Source: Pseudomonas viridiflava (GTDB lineage: Bacteria; Pseudomonadota; Gammaproteobacteria; Pseudomonadales; Pseudomonadaceae). From it: DNA of 64,000 nucleotides. The translations under genes were made by a program, and so were the position numbers. Under the pieces are notes generated by a model. That model was not told the origin of the DNA. It did no database searches and worked only from the letters and a program-made list of their open reading frames with translations. The stretch spans positions 372,001 through 436,000 of the forward strand of contig NZ_RBTP01000012.1 in assembly GCF_003702045.1 (NCBI RefSeq), read 5' to 3'. Shown one piece after another: positions 34,056 through 42,991 of the stretch (position 1 is the first letter of the stretch; the number at the start of each line of letters is the position of its first letter).

Positions 34056-35540
34056 ATGAAAAATACAGGGAGTATTAACAGTCACCCAATCGTTTCAGAC
34101 GCAGCGGCACTGCGCGTCACGGCACGAGCCGGTATCTTCTTCGATGGAACGGGCAATAATCGTTGCAATAGCCGGATTGGCGCTGACTGTCAGGCGTTGA
34201 TGGAAATCAACGGCAATCGTCATATACAGGAGTGCGCCGGGCGACATGCAGACCCCGGCAGTAGTTACAGCAATGATCGGACTAACATTGCGCGGCTGGT
34301 TGATCTGTATCGAGATCAACCGGTGGCGGCCAATGACGGAACAGGGCTGCGAGTGTATTGGCCTGTGTATATCAGTGGCGTTGGAACGACCTCGGGCAGT
34401 CGCGACTCGCTCTGGCCAGGTCAGAGTTTCGGTAGAGGGCCTACCGGGGTCGTAGCCAAGGTCGAACGCGCGATCAAAAAACTGGACGCGTGCCTCAGAG
34501 CATTCCCGGAACAGAACCCGGGATGCGTCATTGAGGCTATCGAGCTGGACGTATTCGGATTCAGCCGGGGGGCTGCATCCGCCAGGCACTTCGTCAATGA
34601 GATGCTCAAACAGTCCACAGGGCTGTTGGCCCCGGTACTGGCAAGCAGAAAACTGCGTCTGAGCGATGATTTTGGCTGGAAGGCAGGCAGCGTCCGCGTC
34701 AAGGTGATCGGTCTGTTCGATACGGTCGCCGCCATCGGCAGCCTGAAGGATCTGGGCAGCGTCTGCGATGCAGACAACCGGCACGTCAATCTTTACCTGC
34801 CGCCTGGCTGCGCCCAACAGGTGCTGCATTTGGTGGCCCGCGATGAGTTGCGGCGCAATTTTGCGCTCAATAGCATCCGGCCTGTCTGGCCGCAGGAAAT
34901 CGTGCTGCCCGGTGCGCATGCGGACATTGGCGGTGGCTACCTGGCTCAGATGAACGAGAACGTACTGCTGACTCGCCCGCGTCTGGACAACCTCCACTCA
35001 GGCAAAAAGAGTCTGCCGACCCCGACCTGGGTGGCGGCGCACGCCGAGCTGAGCAGGATGGACGCGTCGCGCTGGATCGACCCGCTGGACACCCAGGCAT
35101 CGTTACGTGTGCAGGCATGGGATGCACAATGCCGGTCGCTTGGCAGGGCGGCGTTTGGGGGGCGTTGCACCGTGGTGGCCGTCTGTTTGCAACGTCAGGT
35201 GTTCGGACACTTGTCGCGCGTCCATTTGCGCGTGATGCACGCATTGGCGTGTGATGAGGGTGTACCGTTCAAGCCGGTTCCCGAGACGCAGGAGCTTGGC
35301 CTGCCGCCAGAGCTGGAAGGTGTTGCTCACAAGCTGATCGATTACGCCCGCGGTGGGCGGTATACGCTGAGCGATCATGAGGAGCAGATGCTGCGCTGGC
35401 GCTACATTCACCATTCGGCTCACTGGAATGCGGCCGTTGGCAGACTGGGGAGGCTCAGCGATGCCGTTTTCGTGCATGCGCCGCAAGTTGGCGGAAGAAT
35501 ATTGCACCCTAATATTGGACAGCCCGGTTATCCCGATTGA
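34056..35540 (+). CDS. DUF2235 / Tle1-like alpha/beta-hydrolase (possible T6SS phospholipase effector)
   Basis: 494 residues from the ATG behind AAGGA. A DGTGNN glycine segment near residue 32 and a GFSRG nucleophile elbow (Ser170) are typical of the DUF2235/T6SS_Tle1 hydrolases. Candidate partners are Asp222 in GLFDTVAA and His288 with Asp290 in PGAHADIGGGY. Tle1 proteins are phospholipase A-type effectors of type VI secretion. No vgrG, PAAR, Hcp or obvious lipoprotein immunity gene lies beside it, so this is an orphan copy. It has no signal peptide. The leader is AT-rich relative to its surroundings. Substrate and toxicity are inferred. Confidence 0.78.
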   Translation: MKNTGSINSHPIVSDAAALRVTARAGIFFDGTGNNRCNSRIGADCQALMEINGNRHIQECAGRHADPGSSYSNDRTNIARLVDLYRDQPVAANDGTGLRVYWPVYISGVGTTSGSRDSLWPGQSFGRGPTGVVAKVERAIKKLDACLRAFPEQNPGCVIEAIELDVFGFSRGAASARHFVNEMLKQSTGLLAPVLASRKLRLSDDFGWKAGSVRVKVIGLFDTVAAIGSLKDLGSVCDADNRHVNLYLPPGCAQQVLHLVARDELRRNFALNSIRPVWPQEIVLPGAHADIGGGYLAQMNENVLLTRPRLDNLHSGKKSLPTPTWVAAHAELSRMDASRWIDPLDTQASLRVQAWDAQCRSLGRAAFGGRCTVVAVCLQRQVFGHLSRVHLRVMHALACDEGVPFKPVPETQELGLPPELEGVAHKLIDYARGGRYTLSDHEEQMLRWRYIHHSAHWNAAVGRLGRLSDAVFVHAPQVGGRILHPNIGQPGYPD

Positions 35541-35548
35541 TGGGCTTG

Positions 35549-35575
35549 GGATGCAGGCGATTGAAGCCTGCATCC
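35549..35575. terminator. Hairpin between the Tle1-like gene and DUF2789
   Basis: A 10-bp perfect stem, GGATGCAGGC against GCCTGCATCC, with a 7-base loop separates two convergent 3' ends. It has only a short T-run, so it probably works in both directions with modest strength. Confidence 0.6.
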
Positions 35576-35584
35576 TTCCAGACG

Positions 35585-35821
35585 TTATGGGCGCTTGTGC
35601 AACAGGACATTCAGTTCGTCCACTACGGGGGCCCACTCGGCATCGCTGCGCATCTCTTCTTTAAGAAACGCTGCCTGCTGCGGTGTCCAGAATGGCGCGT
35701 CGATCAGCTTCACGTCGTCTTCCAGTCGGTGGCTGGCCACAAACTCTTCAATACGCTGTTCGTCATTGTCCAGACCCAGTTGGGCGAACAGGCCTGGCAA
35801 GTCAGGGTTTGGCAGTTCCAT
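35585..35821 (-). CDS. DUF2789 family protein
   Basis: 78 residues, cytosolic and acidic. The family features are the LPGLFAQLGL start, the RIEEFVASHRL helix and the FWTPQQAAFLKEE motif. DUF2789 proteins are small, common in Pseudomonas and of unknown function. It is convergent with the Tle1-like hydrolase, so it is not in an operon with it and lacks the signal peptide expected of a periplasmic immunity protein. Confidence 0.85.
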   Translation of the reverse strand: MELPNPDLPGLFAQLGLDNDEQRIEEFVASHRLEDDVKLIDAPFWTPQQAAFLKEEMRSDAEWAPVVDELNVLLHKRP

Positions 35822-36265
35822 TTCATCTCCTTGACGAGGGGCGGCCTCGTGCTGTCATTGGTCTTTATCGGAGTGAGCGCAACGGCCAAGAGTTCGATGT
35901 GATTTTAAGGAACCTCAAGTCGCCCTTGTCGTCTGCAGGGCAGGTGCTATGTTTATGCAGGTGACGACACTGTTCCACACCGGTCCGCGACCCTCTCACA
36001 ACCCTTTGTCTGCAAGTGTGCTGTCCACGTTCAAGTGGGGTGACGCCTGTGCGACATCGTTTGTACAAAAGGTATATATCCCGTAGAGGCCGGTAGCCGG
36101 TAGAATCCGTCGCCAGCCTGCACAGGGCACGCGATGGCCTGGCAGGGCACCGCGCAGTGCAGCGCATCAGCAGGTCTTGGCCGCGCCATGCGGCAACACG
36201 GATGAACGACTTCTAACTGCCTGGCTATCGGGGCAGCATCATTTATCACGTTGAGGGTTTGTACT
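35822..36265. other. 444-base region without a recognised gene
   Basis: It holds the start side of both divergent genes. A perfect 10-bp palindrome TTTGTACAAA is at 36060-36069 and a TAGAAT hexamer at 36101-36106, which may belong to the promoter of the next gene, but no good -35 fits. No open frame here has a credible start and family. Confidence 0.4.
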
Positions 36266-36733
36266 TTGGCTGTAAGCAACCTGGATACCCATGCTTTATT
36301 CGTGCTCGGCGATTTGCGGGCACAGCTGGTCAAGCAGTTTCAATCGCGGTTCGTCTATGTCACTGAACAGTCGGCCGAAGGCATTTACATTGCAGAAATC
36401 GATACCGAAGCCGCAATGGTCGTCGATGACAAACCACGCCTTGAACTCAAGGTAGGCGACCATTTTCGCGCCTCCGTATTACCGAGTCGTGAAGGTGGCA
36501 AGTTCGAAATCAGGTTTCGCGAAATCAAAATGACCGTTTACGGCCTCGGCGAATATGCGTTTGTCGATACTGCCGAAGGTCATGGCATCGTCTTCAAGGA
36601 AGGGCACACCGTATTCATGGTGTTTGCCGCCAACGAGCAGCTTCAGGCGGGCATGAGCAAGACCCTGAAAGCGGCTGTCGGCAAGGCCGCCAAATGGCGC
36701 AAGGGCGAACTCGCCTTCAAGGCGAGCGAGTAA
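36266..36733 (+). CDS. Conserved hypothetical protein of unknown function
   Basis: 155 residues if started at the TTG at 36266, which has GAGGG 8 bases upstream; another TTG at 36251 would lack a ribosome site. There is no signal peptide, membrane helix or cysteine. The middle is beta-rich (FVYVTEQSAEGIYIAEID, FEIRFREIKMTVYGLGEYAFVD) and the end is basic-helical. I do not recognise a family. It lies close to the Tle1-like gene but has its own upstream region and is separated by DUF2789, so a link is only possible. Confidence 0.65.
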   Translation: MAVSNLDTHALFVLGDLRAQLVKQFQSRFVYVTEQSAEGIYIAEIDTEAAMVVDDKPRLELKVGDHFRASVLPSREGGKFEIRFREIKMTVYGLGEYAFVDTAEGHGIVFKEGHTVFMVFAANEQLQAGMSKTLKAAVGKAAKWRKGELAFKASE

Positions 36734-36746
36734 TACATCACGTTGC

Positions 36747-36773
36747 GGCGAATCACTTTCCGGCCGATTCGCC
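36747..36773. terminator. Hairpin at the convergent ends of the hypothetical gene and phaG
   Basis: GGCGAATC (36747-36754) pairs with GATTCGCC (36766-36773) over an 11-base loop. The stem overlaps the phaG stop codon. No long T-tract on either side. Confidence 0.5.
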
Positions 36774-37133
36774 TTCAGTACGCCCACCACTGACTTCTGC
36801 CGGCACGTCGTGCCCTGCCATACGTTGCCGGAACAGCGCGGTTCGTGCCAGCAGCAGCGTGGTCACCGGTACGGTAATCGCCAGTAGTACAGGAATTAGC
36901 CAGGCGTGGATGACCGGCTCCGACTTGAGTGCGGAAAAGTAGATGATCGACGCCAGCGCCACGCACCATGCACCCACTGTGGACGCCAGGGCGGGCGGAT
37001 GCATGCGCTGGAAGAAGTCCCTCAGGCGCAGCAGCCCCATTGCGCCGGTCAGGGTAAACAGGCTGCTGGCAATCAGTAGCACTGCTGTGAGAATTTCTGC
37101 CCAGAAGGGCACATCCATAGGCGAGCCGCTCAT
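36753..37133 (-). CDS. phaG: Cation/proton antiporter subunit G (Mrp/Pha/Sha)
   Basis: 126 residues with three membrane helices in the first ~90 residues (ILTAVLLIASSLFTLTGAMG, TVGAWCVALASIIYF, WLIPVLLAITVPVTTLLLA). The LLRLRDFFQRMHPPA loop is the MnhG/PhaG signature. The C-tail of ~25 residues is polar. It is the last gene of the antiporter operon, overlapping phaF by 4 bases. All subunits are needed for Na+(K+)/H+ exchange by the complex. Confidence 0.93.
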   Translation of the reverse strand: MSGSPMDVPFWAEILTAVLLIASSLFTLTGAMGLLRLRDFFQRMHPPALASTVGAWCVALASIIYFSALKSEPVIHAWLIPVLLAITVPVTTLLLARTALFRQRMAGHDVPAEVSGGRTEGESAGK

Positions 37134-37408
37134 TCGATAACTTCTCCACGCAACAGAAACTTGGCCAGGGCGAACGAGCCGACGAAGCCGAACAGCGCGA
37201 TCAGCAACGCCGCCTCGAAATAGGTGTCGCTGCCATAGCGAATCCCCAGGACCAGCATCATCAACATCGCGGTGATGTACAGGTAGTCGAGGGCCAGTAC
37301 ACGGTCTTGGGCGGATGGTCCTATGATCAGTCGGATCAGCGTGACGACCATCGACAGGGCGAAGATCAGCAGGCTGATCAGGATGGCGTTGTCGAGCAGG
37401 GCACTCAT
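37130..37408 (-). CDS. phaF: Cation/proton antiporter subunit F
   Basis: 92 residues, three transmembrane helices. LIIGPSAQDRVLALDYL is the MnhF/PhaF family motif between the first two helices, and the third helix is ALLIALFGFVGSFALAKFL. It overlaps phaE and phaG by 4 bases each. It is a small membrane subunit of the Mrp-type complex. Confidence 0.93.
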   Translation of the reverse strand: MSALLDNAILISLLIFALSMVVTLIRLIIGPSAQDRVLALDYLYITAMLMMLVLGIRYGSDTYFEAALLIALFGFVGSFALAKFLLRGEVIE

Positions 37409-37893
37409 TGGAATATCTCCATCAAGGGGCGCTCATAAGTGGCCTTGAAGTGTTCGATGAATTGCGCCTCGTCTTTAAGGTCGAAGACATGCATCAGCAG
37501 TACGCTGCGATCCAGTGCCAGCTCCGACCAGACTGTTCCGGGCACCACCGTCGTGACCATCGCCAGGGCCGCCAGACCGTGGGCATCGTGCAGTTCCAGC
37601 GGAATGCGCACGAAGGCCGAGCGCGGTGGGCGGCGTTCGAGTCTCCAGACGCTCACGCCGACCTGAATATTGGACACCACCACTTGCAGTCCCACCATCA
37701 GCAGAAACTTCAGGATTGTGCCGGGCTTGCGAATACGCACCGGCAGAGGACGCAGCGGTGCCATGAGCAATGGCGCGAGAAACCCCAACACCGCGCCGAG
37801 CAACAGGTGGCCGGGGCTGATCGAGACGTTCAGGACCAGCCAGAGCAGCCACAGGGCCAGTGAAAAAAGCGGCGCAGGGAACAGGCGTTTCAT
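37405..37893 (-). CDS. phaE: Cation/proton antiporter subunit E
   Basis: 162 residues. Two N-terminal membrane helices (about 8-25 and 28-45) are followed by a soluble domain with the MnhE/PhaE motif TVVPGTVWSEL and a VLLMHVFDL strand. It overlaps its neighbours by 4 bases. The usual role is in assembly of the antiporter complex. Confidence 0.92.
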   Translation of the reverse strand: MKRLFPAPLFSLALWLLWLVLNVSISPGHLLLGAVLGFLAPLLMAPLRPLPVRIRKPGTILKFLLMVGLQVVVSNIQVGVSVWRLERRPPRSAFVRIPLELHDAHGLAALAMVTTVVPGTVWSELALDRSVLLMHVFDLKDEAQFIEHFKATYERPLMEIFQ

Positions 37894-39575
37894 GGCTGCA
37901 CCTCCGGCGTGCCGGCGTTGCTGTTAGGGCCGGGTACGGGGCGCGCTGCCAGAACCGACTGCACATACTGCTTGGGCTCATGCAGGGCGGCGGCCGTGTC
38001 CTGGGTGTAACGCAGCAACGGTTCGGCCTTGAACGTCAGCGCGACGCACAGGCCCAGGAGAATGATGATGGGCAGGCACTCGTTGCGACGCAGCACGGGC
38101 GACGGTCGCTCATAGGGTGTCCAGAAACGCTGAGTGCCGAGCCTTGAGAACGCAACCAGTGAAGCCAGCCCGGAAAAAATCAACAGGCTGATCAGCATCC
38201 ACGCGGGTGTCGAGAGGGCTTCGTCCTGAGCGACGTCCAGCCCGAGGGGATTCATCAGGGCGCTGAGCAACGTCAGCTTGCCGATAAAACCCGACAGTGG
38301 CGGCATGCCAATGATCAGCAGTGCGCAAATGACAAAGCTCAGCCCCAGAAACGCCATCGTGACCGGGATGACCTGCCCGACAACGACTTTCTGTTGTTCA
38401 TCCAGGTTGGTTCCCGGCTGCGGATGCAGTGATTCAAGGGCTCGTGGCAACTGATCTGCGTCTTCTTCCAGCGGAATCTCGTTGGCGGTGCGGGAGCGCT
38501 CGATCAACTCGGCGAGCAGGAACATCGCGCTCAAGGCCAGGGTGGAGCTGACCAGATAGAACAGGGCACCCGAGGTGAGGCTGGGTTGGGCGAAGCCGAT
38601 GGCCGACAGCAGAATGCCTGCCGACACCAGAATGCTCAGGCTGGCCATGCGCTCCAGCCGCTGGGCGGCGATGATGGCGATAGCGGCAGTGAAAATGGTC
38701 GCCATGCCGCCATAGATCAGCCAGTCGCCGCCGAAAAAGGCCGAAGCGCCGGCCTGGCCCGAGAACAGCAGGGTCCAGAGGCGAAGCAGGGTGTAGGCGC
38801 CGACTTTGGTCATGATCGCGAACATCGCCGCCACCGGTGCGCTGGCAGCGGAGTAGGCGGGCACCAGCCAGAAGTTCAGCGGCCACATGCCGGCCTTGGC
38901 CAAGAATGCGGTGGCCAGGATCGCGGCGCCTGCGTGCAGCAAGCCCTGATCGGCTTCGGTGACCTGCGGAATTTTGATCGCCAGGTCGGCAAAATTCAGC
39001 GTGCCGGTCACGCCGTAGATCAGTGCCGCGCCAATCAGAAACAATGACGAGGCCAGCAGGTTGATCGAAATATAGTGCAGCCCTGTGGTGACCCTTGCAC
39101 GTCCCGATCCGTGCAGCATCAGGCCGTAGGAGGCGGCGAGCAGGACCTCGAAGAACACGAACAGGTTGAACAGGTCTGCCGTCAGGAAGGCGCCGTACAA
39201 CCCCATCAACTGAATCTGGAACAGCGCATGAAAGCTGGCGCCAGCCTTGTCCCAGCGGGCCAGAGCGAACAGCAGGGCGCAGACACCGACGATACCGGTC
39301 AGCACCATCATCAACGCCGACAGGTGATCCACCACCAGCACGATGCCGAACGGCACGCCCCAGTTGCCGGGCAGGTACACACCAATCGAGCCGGAGCTGC
39401 CAGTGTCCTGTACCCACGTGAAAAGCACGATGGAGATACCCAGCCCCAAGAGGCTTGAAACCAGATTGATGCGGCCCTTGAGTGGGCGACGCTTTTCGCC
39501 CAGCCAGAGCATCAGGCCGGCCGTCAACAGTGGCAACAGGATGGGTGCGATGATCAGTTGATTCAGCCAGCTCAT
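37890..39575 (-). CDS. phaD: Cation/proton antiporter subunit D (NuoM/N-like)
   Basis: 561 residues with about 14 transmembrane helices, related to proton-pumping subunits of complex I. The conserved glutamate-bearing helix (FFEVLLAASYGLMLHGSG) and the lysine in AFLAKAGMWPLNFWLVPAY are visible. A hydrophilic insert of ~45 residues after SRTANEIPLEEDADQLP is larger than in many homologues. It is one of the two ion-translocating subunits. The gene overlaps phaC and phaE by 4 bases. Confidence 0.95.
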   Translation of the reverse strand: MSWLNQLIIAPILLPLLTAGLMLWLGEKRRPLKGRINLVSSLLGLGISIVLFTWVQDTGSSGSIGVYLPGNWGVPFGIVLVVDHLSALMMVLTGIVGVCALLFALARWDKAGASFHALFQIQLMGLYGAFLTADLFNLFVFFEVLLAASYGLMLHGSGRARVTTGLHYISINLLASSLFLIGAALIYGVTGTLNFADLAIKIPQVTEADQGLLHAGAAILATAFLAKAGMWPLNFWLVPAYSAASAPVAAMFAIMTKVGAYTLLRLWTLLFSGQAGASAFFGGDWLIYGGMATIFTAAIAIIAAQRLERMASLSILVSAGILLSAIGFAQPSLTSGALFYLVSSTLALSAMFLLAELIERSRTANEIPLEEDADQLPRALESLHPQPGTNLDEQQKVVVGQVIPVTMAFLGLSFVICALLIIGMPPLSGFIGKLTLLSALMNPLGLDVAQDEALSTPAWMLISLLIFSGLASLVAFSRLGTQRFWTPYERPSPVLRRNECLPIIILLGLCVALTFKAEPLLRYTQDTAAALHEPKQYVQSVLAARPVPGPNSNAGTPEVQP

Positions 39576-39916
39576 GCCTTGGGCTCCCGGCCATCAACGT
39601 GGTCGGTGCCGGTCAGGCCTCGGGAAGCCAGCAGGACGACCAGAAACAGCGCGGTCATGGCGAAGCTGATCACGATAGCGGTCAGTACCAGTGCCTGAGG
39701 CAGGGGGTCGGTGTAATTGAGCAGGTCTTGAGGGACGCCGTCTTTGATGATCGGCTCCCGGCCGATGAACAGGCTGCCCATGCTGAAGATGAACAGGTTC
39801 ACGCCGTAGGACAGCAGGCACAGGCCCATCACCACCTGAAAAGTTCGCGGTCGCAGCATCAGCCAGACACCGGAGGCGGCCAGGACGCCGATGGCCACTG
39901 CAATCACTTCTTCCAT
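39572..39916 (-). CDS. phaC: Cation/proton antiporter subunit C (NuoK-like)
   Basis: 114 residues with three membrane helices. The NuoK-related motif CLLSYGVNLFIFSMG follows the first helix, and DPLPQALVLTAIVI is the conserved MnhC segment. It overlaps phaD by 4 bases, and its start codon shares one base with the stop codon of the upstream phaA gene. Confidence 0.94.
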   Translation of the reverse strand: MEEVIAVAIGVLAASGVWLMLRPRTFQVVMGLCLLSYGVNLFIFSMGSLFIGREPIIKDGVPQDLLNYTDPLPQALVLTAIVISFAMTALFLVVLLASRGLTGTDHVDGREPKA

Positions 39917-42834
39917 CAGAGGACTCCTTGCGGGTTGGCGACAGGCTTGGGCAGTTGGGTCGGGCGATGGCTGCGCACCGACTGGTGGGCCAGCGCGGTC
40001 AGGATCAACAGCGTCGCCCCGACCACGACGGCGTAGACGCCTACATCGAAAAACAGTGCGCTGGCGAAGTGAAGGTCACCCAGCACCGGCAGGTGCAGAT
40101 GCGCGGTGTGAGTGGTCATGAACGGATAACCCAGCGCCATCGAACCTGCTCCGGTCAGCACGGCGCACAGCAGGCCGGTGCCCATCCAGCGCAGCGGTCG
40201 CAGGCTCATCTGGGCTTCGACCCACTGGGTGCCGGCGACCATGTACTGCAGAATGAACGCGACCGACATCACCAGTCCGGCAACGAAGCCACCGCCAGGC
40301 TGATTGTGGCCGCGCATGAACAGGTACATCGACACGATGAATGCGATGGGCAACAACAGGCGAACCAGCGCTGCAGGCACCATCATGAAGCCCAGTGCGG
40401 TATCGCTGGCGCTGCGCGGGTTGATCAGGTCGGTGACCACATCGCGAGCCAGCAGGCGCTGCTGCGTGGGGAGCGCAATGCTTTCCTTTGGCGGGCGGAA
40501 GCGACGCAGCAAGGCAAATACAGTCATGGCCACGGCAGCCAGTACGGTGATTTCACCGAAGGTATCGAAGCCGCGGAAGTCCACCAGCATCACGTTGACC
40601 ACGTTGGTGCCACCGCCTTCCGGAAGGGCGCGACTGAGGTAGAACGAGGAGATGGCATTGGGCGTCTGGCGGGTCAGCATGGCGTACGACAGGATCGCCA
40701 TCCCCAGCCCGACCATGACCGCGAGCACGAAGTCTCGGATTCTGCGGGTACGGGCCCTTAGGCGGGTACTGGTTGCGGCCACGTCTTCGTTTCGGCGTGG
40801 CAGCCAGCGCAGTCCAAGCAGGATCAGTACGGTCGTGACAACCTCTACCACCAACTGAGTGAGGGCCAGATCCGGGGCGGAGAACCAGACGAAGGTAATG
40901 CAGGTCATCAGGCCGCAGACGCTGACCATCACAAGTGCAGCCAGGCGGTGATACTTGCCCTGCCATGCCGCGCCCAGCGCGCACACGATGGCAATCAACC
41001 ACAGGGTCACGAAGACTCCGGAGCCCGGAATCTTCGGACGATCGCCCCAGGTCAGGCCGCTGAAATACATCGGGATGAAGCCGCCCATGACCGCCGCCAG
41101 GACCAGCAGAAACAGCTGAGGCTGGAGCCTGCGGGTGCTGACCTTGCGCTCGAAGCGTCGCGCCCAGTGCATCACGACCACCAGGCTGCGTTCGAAGAAA
41201 CGTTTGCCGTTCAAACGTCCCACCAGCGGCGGAACGGGGAACCGGTCTTTTTTGAGTGAATTGCGCAGCAACAGGTACAGGAGAATGCCACCCGCCATCG
41301 CCACCAGACTCATGATCATCGGGGCGTTCCAGCCGTGCCAGATCGCCAGGCTGTACTCGGGCAGGGTTCCGCCTACCACCGGTTGCGCGGCAGCGGCCAG
41401 CAATGGCGCGACCGACTGCGACGGGAAGATGCCGACGATCAGGCAGGCCAGAACCAGAAACTCGACCGGCGCACGCATCCAGCGCGGGGGTTCATGAGGC
41501 ATATGGGGGAGGTCTTTGGCCGCCGGGCCGAAAAACACATCGACGGTGAAGCGCAGTGAGTACGCGACGCTGAACACCCCGGCGATGGTCGCCACCACCG
41601 GCAGAGCGATCTCGACCCAGGCGGTGGCTGAGATGAACACCGTTTCGGCGAAGAACATCTCTTTGGACAGAAAGCCGTTCAGCAGTGGCACGCCAGCCAT
41701 CGAAGCGCTGGCGACCATCGCCAGCGTCGCGGTGTAGGGCAGCAGTTTTATCAGCCCGCTAAGCCGCTGGATGTCTCGCGTGCCGCTTTCATGGTCGATG
41801 ATGCCAGCGGCCATGAACAGCGAGGCTTTGAACGTCGCGTGGTTAAGAATGTGGAAGACGGCAGCGACCGCCGCCAGTGGGCTGTTGAGGCCCAGCAACA
41901 GCGTGATCAGCCCCAGGTGGCTGATGGTCGAGTAGGCCAGCAGGCCTTTAAGGTCGTTCTGAAAGATCGCGGCATAAGCGCCGAGCATCAGTGTGCAGGC
42001 ACCCGCGCCGCTGACGATCCAGAACCATTGTTCGGTGCCCGACAGGGCGGGCCACAGGCGCGCCATGAGGAATACACCGGCTTTGACCATCGTCGCCGAG
42101 TGCAGGTAGGCCGAAACCGGCGTGGGTGCGGCCATCGCATGGGGCAGCCAGAAGTGGAACGGGAACTGGGCGCTTTTGCTCAGTGCGCCGATCAGCACCA
42201 GGGTCAGCATTACCGGGTACAGCCCATGAGCGCGGATGGCGTCGCCTGAGGCCAGCACCCGATCCAGATCGTAGCTGCCCGCAATGTGCCCCAGCAGCAT
42301 CATCCCCGCCAGCAGGGCCAGACCGCCCGCGCCGGTGACCATGAGCGCCATGTAGGCACCCCGTCGGGCATCGGCCCGGTGGTGCCAATAGCCGATCAGC
42401 AGGAACGAGAACACGCTGGTCAGTTCCCAGAAAAATACGATCTGGATGAGGTTGCCGGACATCACCAGCCCGAGCATGGCGCCCATGAAGGCCAGAAAAA
42501 ACGAGAAGAAGCGCGGTACCGGATCGTCCGGCGACATGTAATAACGGGCATACAGCGAAACCAGCGCGCCGATCCCCAGCACCAGCATCGAGAACATCCA
42601 GGCGAAGCCGTCGATGCGCAGTACAAAATTCATTCCCAGGCTGGGCAGCCAGAAATACTCTTCGCGAATCACGCCGCCGTCGGCAATTTGCGGGAACCAC
42701 AGCGCCATTTGCACCGCGCCGATCGTGGCGACGAGGCCCGCAAGAATGGATTCTGCATTACGCGCATTGTGCGGCAAAAAAGCCGCCAGACAGCTGCCGA
42801 TGAAAGGCAGAAGCAGTAGAACTATCAGGGACAT
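39916..42834 (-). CDS. phaA: Cation/proton antiporter fused subunits A and B
   Basis: 972 residues, the length of the group 2 PhaAB form in which MrpA (NuoL-like, ~1-760) and MrpB (~780-965) are joined. The NuoL-like part shows the E-bearing helix FFWELTSVFSFLLIGYWHH and the conserved Lys/His helices (AGVFLMARLWP). The B part has RGHNQPGGGFVAGL. It is the first gene of the six-gene operon; all cistrons overlap. The complex exchanges cytosolic Na+ or K+ for external protons and supports alkali and salt tolerance. The ribosome binding site is weak. The upstream 150 bases hold its promoter, which I could not pick out. Confidence 0.95.
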   Translation of the reverse strand: MSLIVLLLLPFIGSCLAAFLPHNARNAESILAGLVATIGAVQMALWFPQIADGGVIREEYFWLPSLGMNFVLRIDGFAWMFSMLVLGIGALVSLYARYYMSPDDPVPRFFSFFLAFMGAMLGLVMSGNLIQIVFFWELTSVFSFLLIGYWHHRADARRGAYMALMVTGAGGLALLAGMMLLGHIAGSYDLDRVLASGDAIRAHGLYPVMLTLVLIGALSKSAQFPFHFWLPHAMAAPTPVSAYLHSATMVKAGVFLMARLWPALSGTEQWFWIVSGAGACTLMLGAYAAIFQNDLKGLLAYSTISHLGLITLLLGLNSPLAAVAAVFHILNHATFKASLFMAAGIIDHESGTRDIQRLSGLIKLLPYTATLAMVASASMAGVPLLNGFLSKEMFFAETVFISATAWVEIALPVVATIAGVFSVAYSLRFTVDVFFGPAAKDLPHMPHEPPRWMRAPVEFLVLACLIVGIFPSQSVAPLLAAAAQPVVGGTLPEYSLAIWHGWNAPMIMSLVAMAGGILLYLLLRNSLKKDRFPVPPLVGRLNGKRFFERSLVVVMHWARRFERKVSTRRLQPQLFLLVLAAVMGGFIPMYFSGLTWGDRPKIPGSGVFVTLWLIAIVCALGAAWQGKYHRLAALVMVSVCGLMTCITFVWFSAPDLALTQLVVEVVTTVLILLGLRWLPRRNEDVAATSTRLRARTRRIRDFVLAVMVGLGMAILSYAMLTRQTPNAISSFYLSRALPEGGGTNVVNVMLVDFRGFDTFGEITVLAAVAMTVFALLRRFRPPKESIALPTQQRLLARDVVTDLINPRSASDTALGFMMVPAALVRLLLPIAFIVSMYLFMRGHNQPGGGFVAGLVMSVAFILQYMVAGTQWVEAQMSLRPLRWMGTGLLCAVLTGAGSMALGYPFMTTHTAHLHLPVLGDLHFASALFFDVGVYAVVVGATLLILTALAHQSVRSHRPTQLPKPVANPQGVL

Positions 42835-42991
42835 AGGCTTCTAATCTGCGGAGAAATATCAAGCATCATACGTGCCAGAGACTTCGATACCAAAGGGACA
42901 GTTTTTCGAATTTCCTACAAAAAGTGTCTAGTGGCGTTTCGCAAGCTATCTTCGTCGTGTCTGATTGCAGTTACAGCATCAGGCGCTCGCG

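Noticed and set aside
35585..35821. DUF2789 as immunity protein of the Tle1-like hydrolase
   Set aside because: It is on the opposite strand, lacks a signal peptide or lipobox and belongs to a family common outside such loci.
39916..42834. A sequencing error joining two genes in phaA
   Set aside because: The A+B fusion of 970 residues is the normal form in group 2 Mrp/Pha operons, and no frame break is seen.
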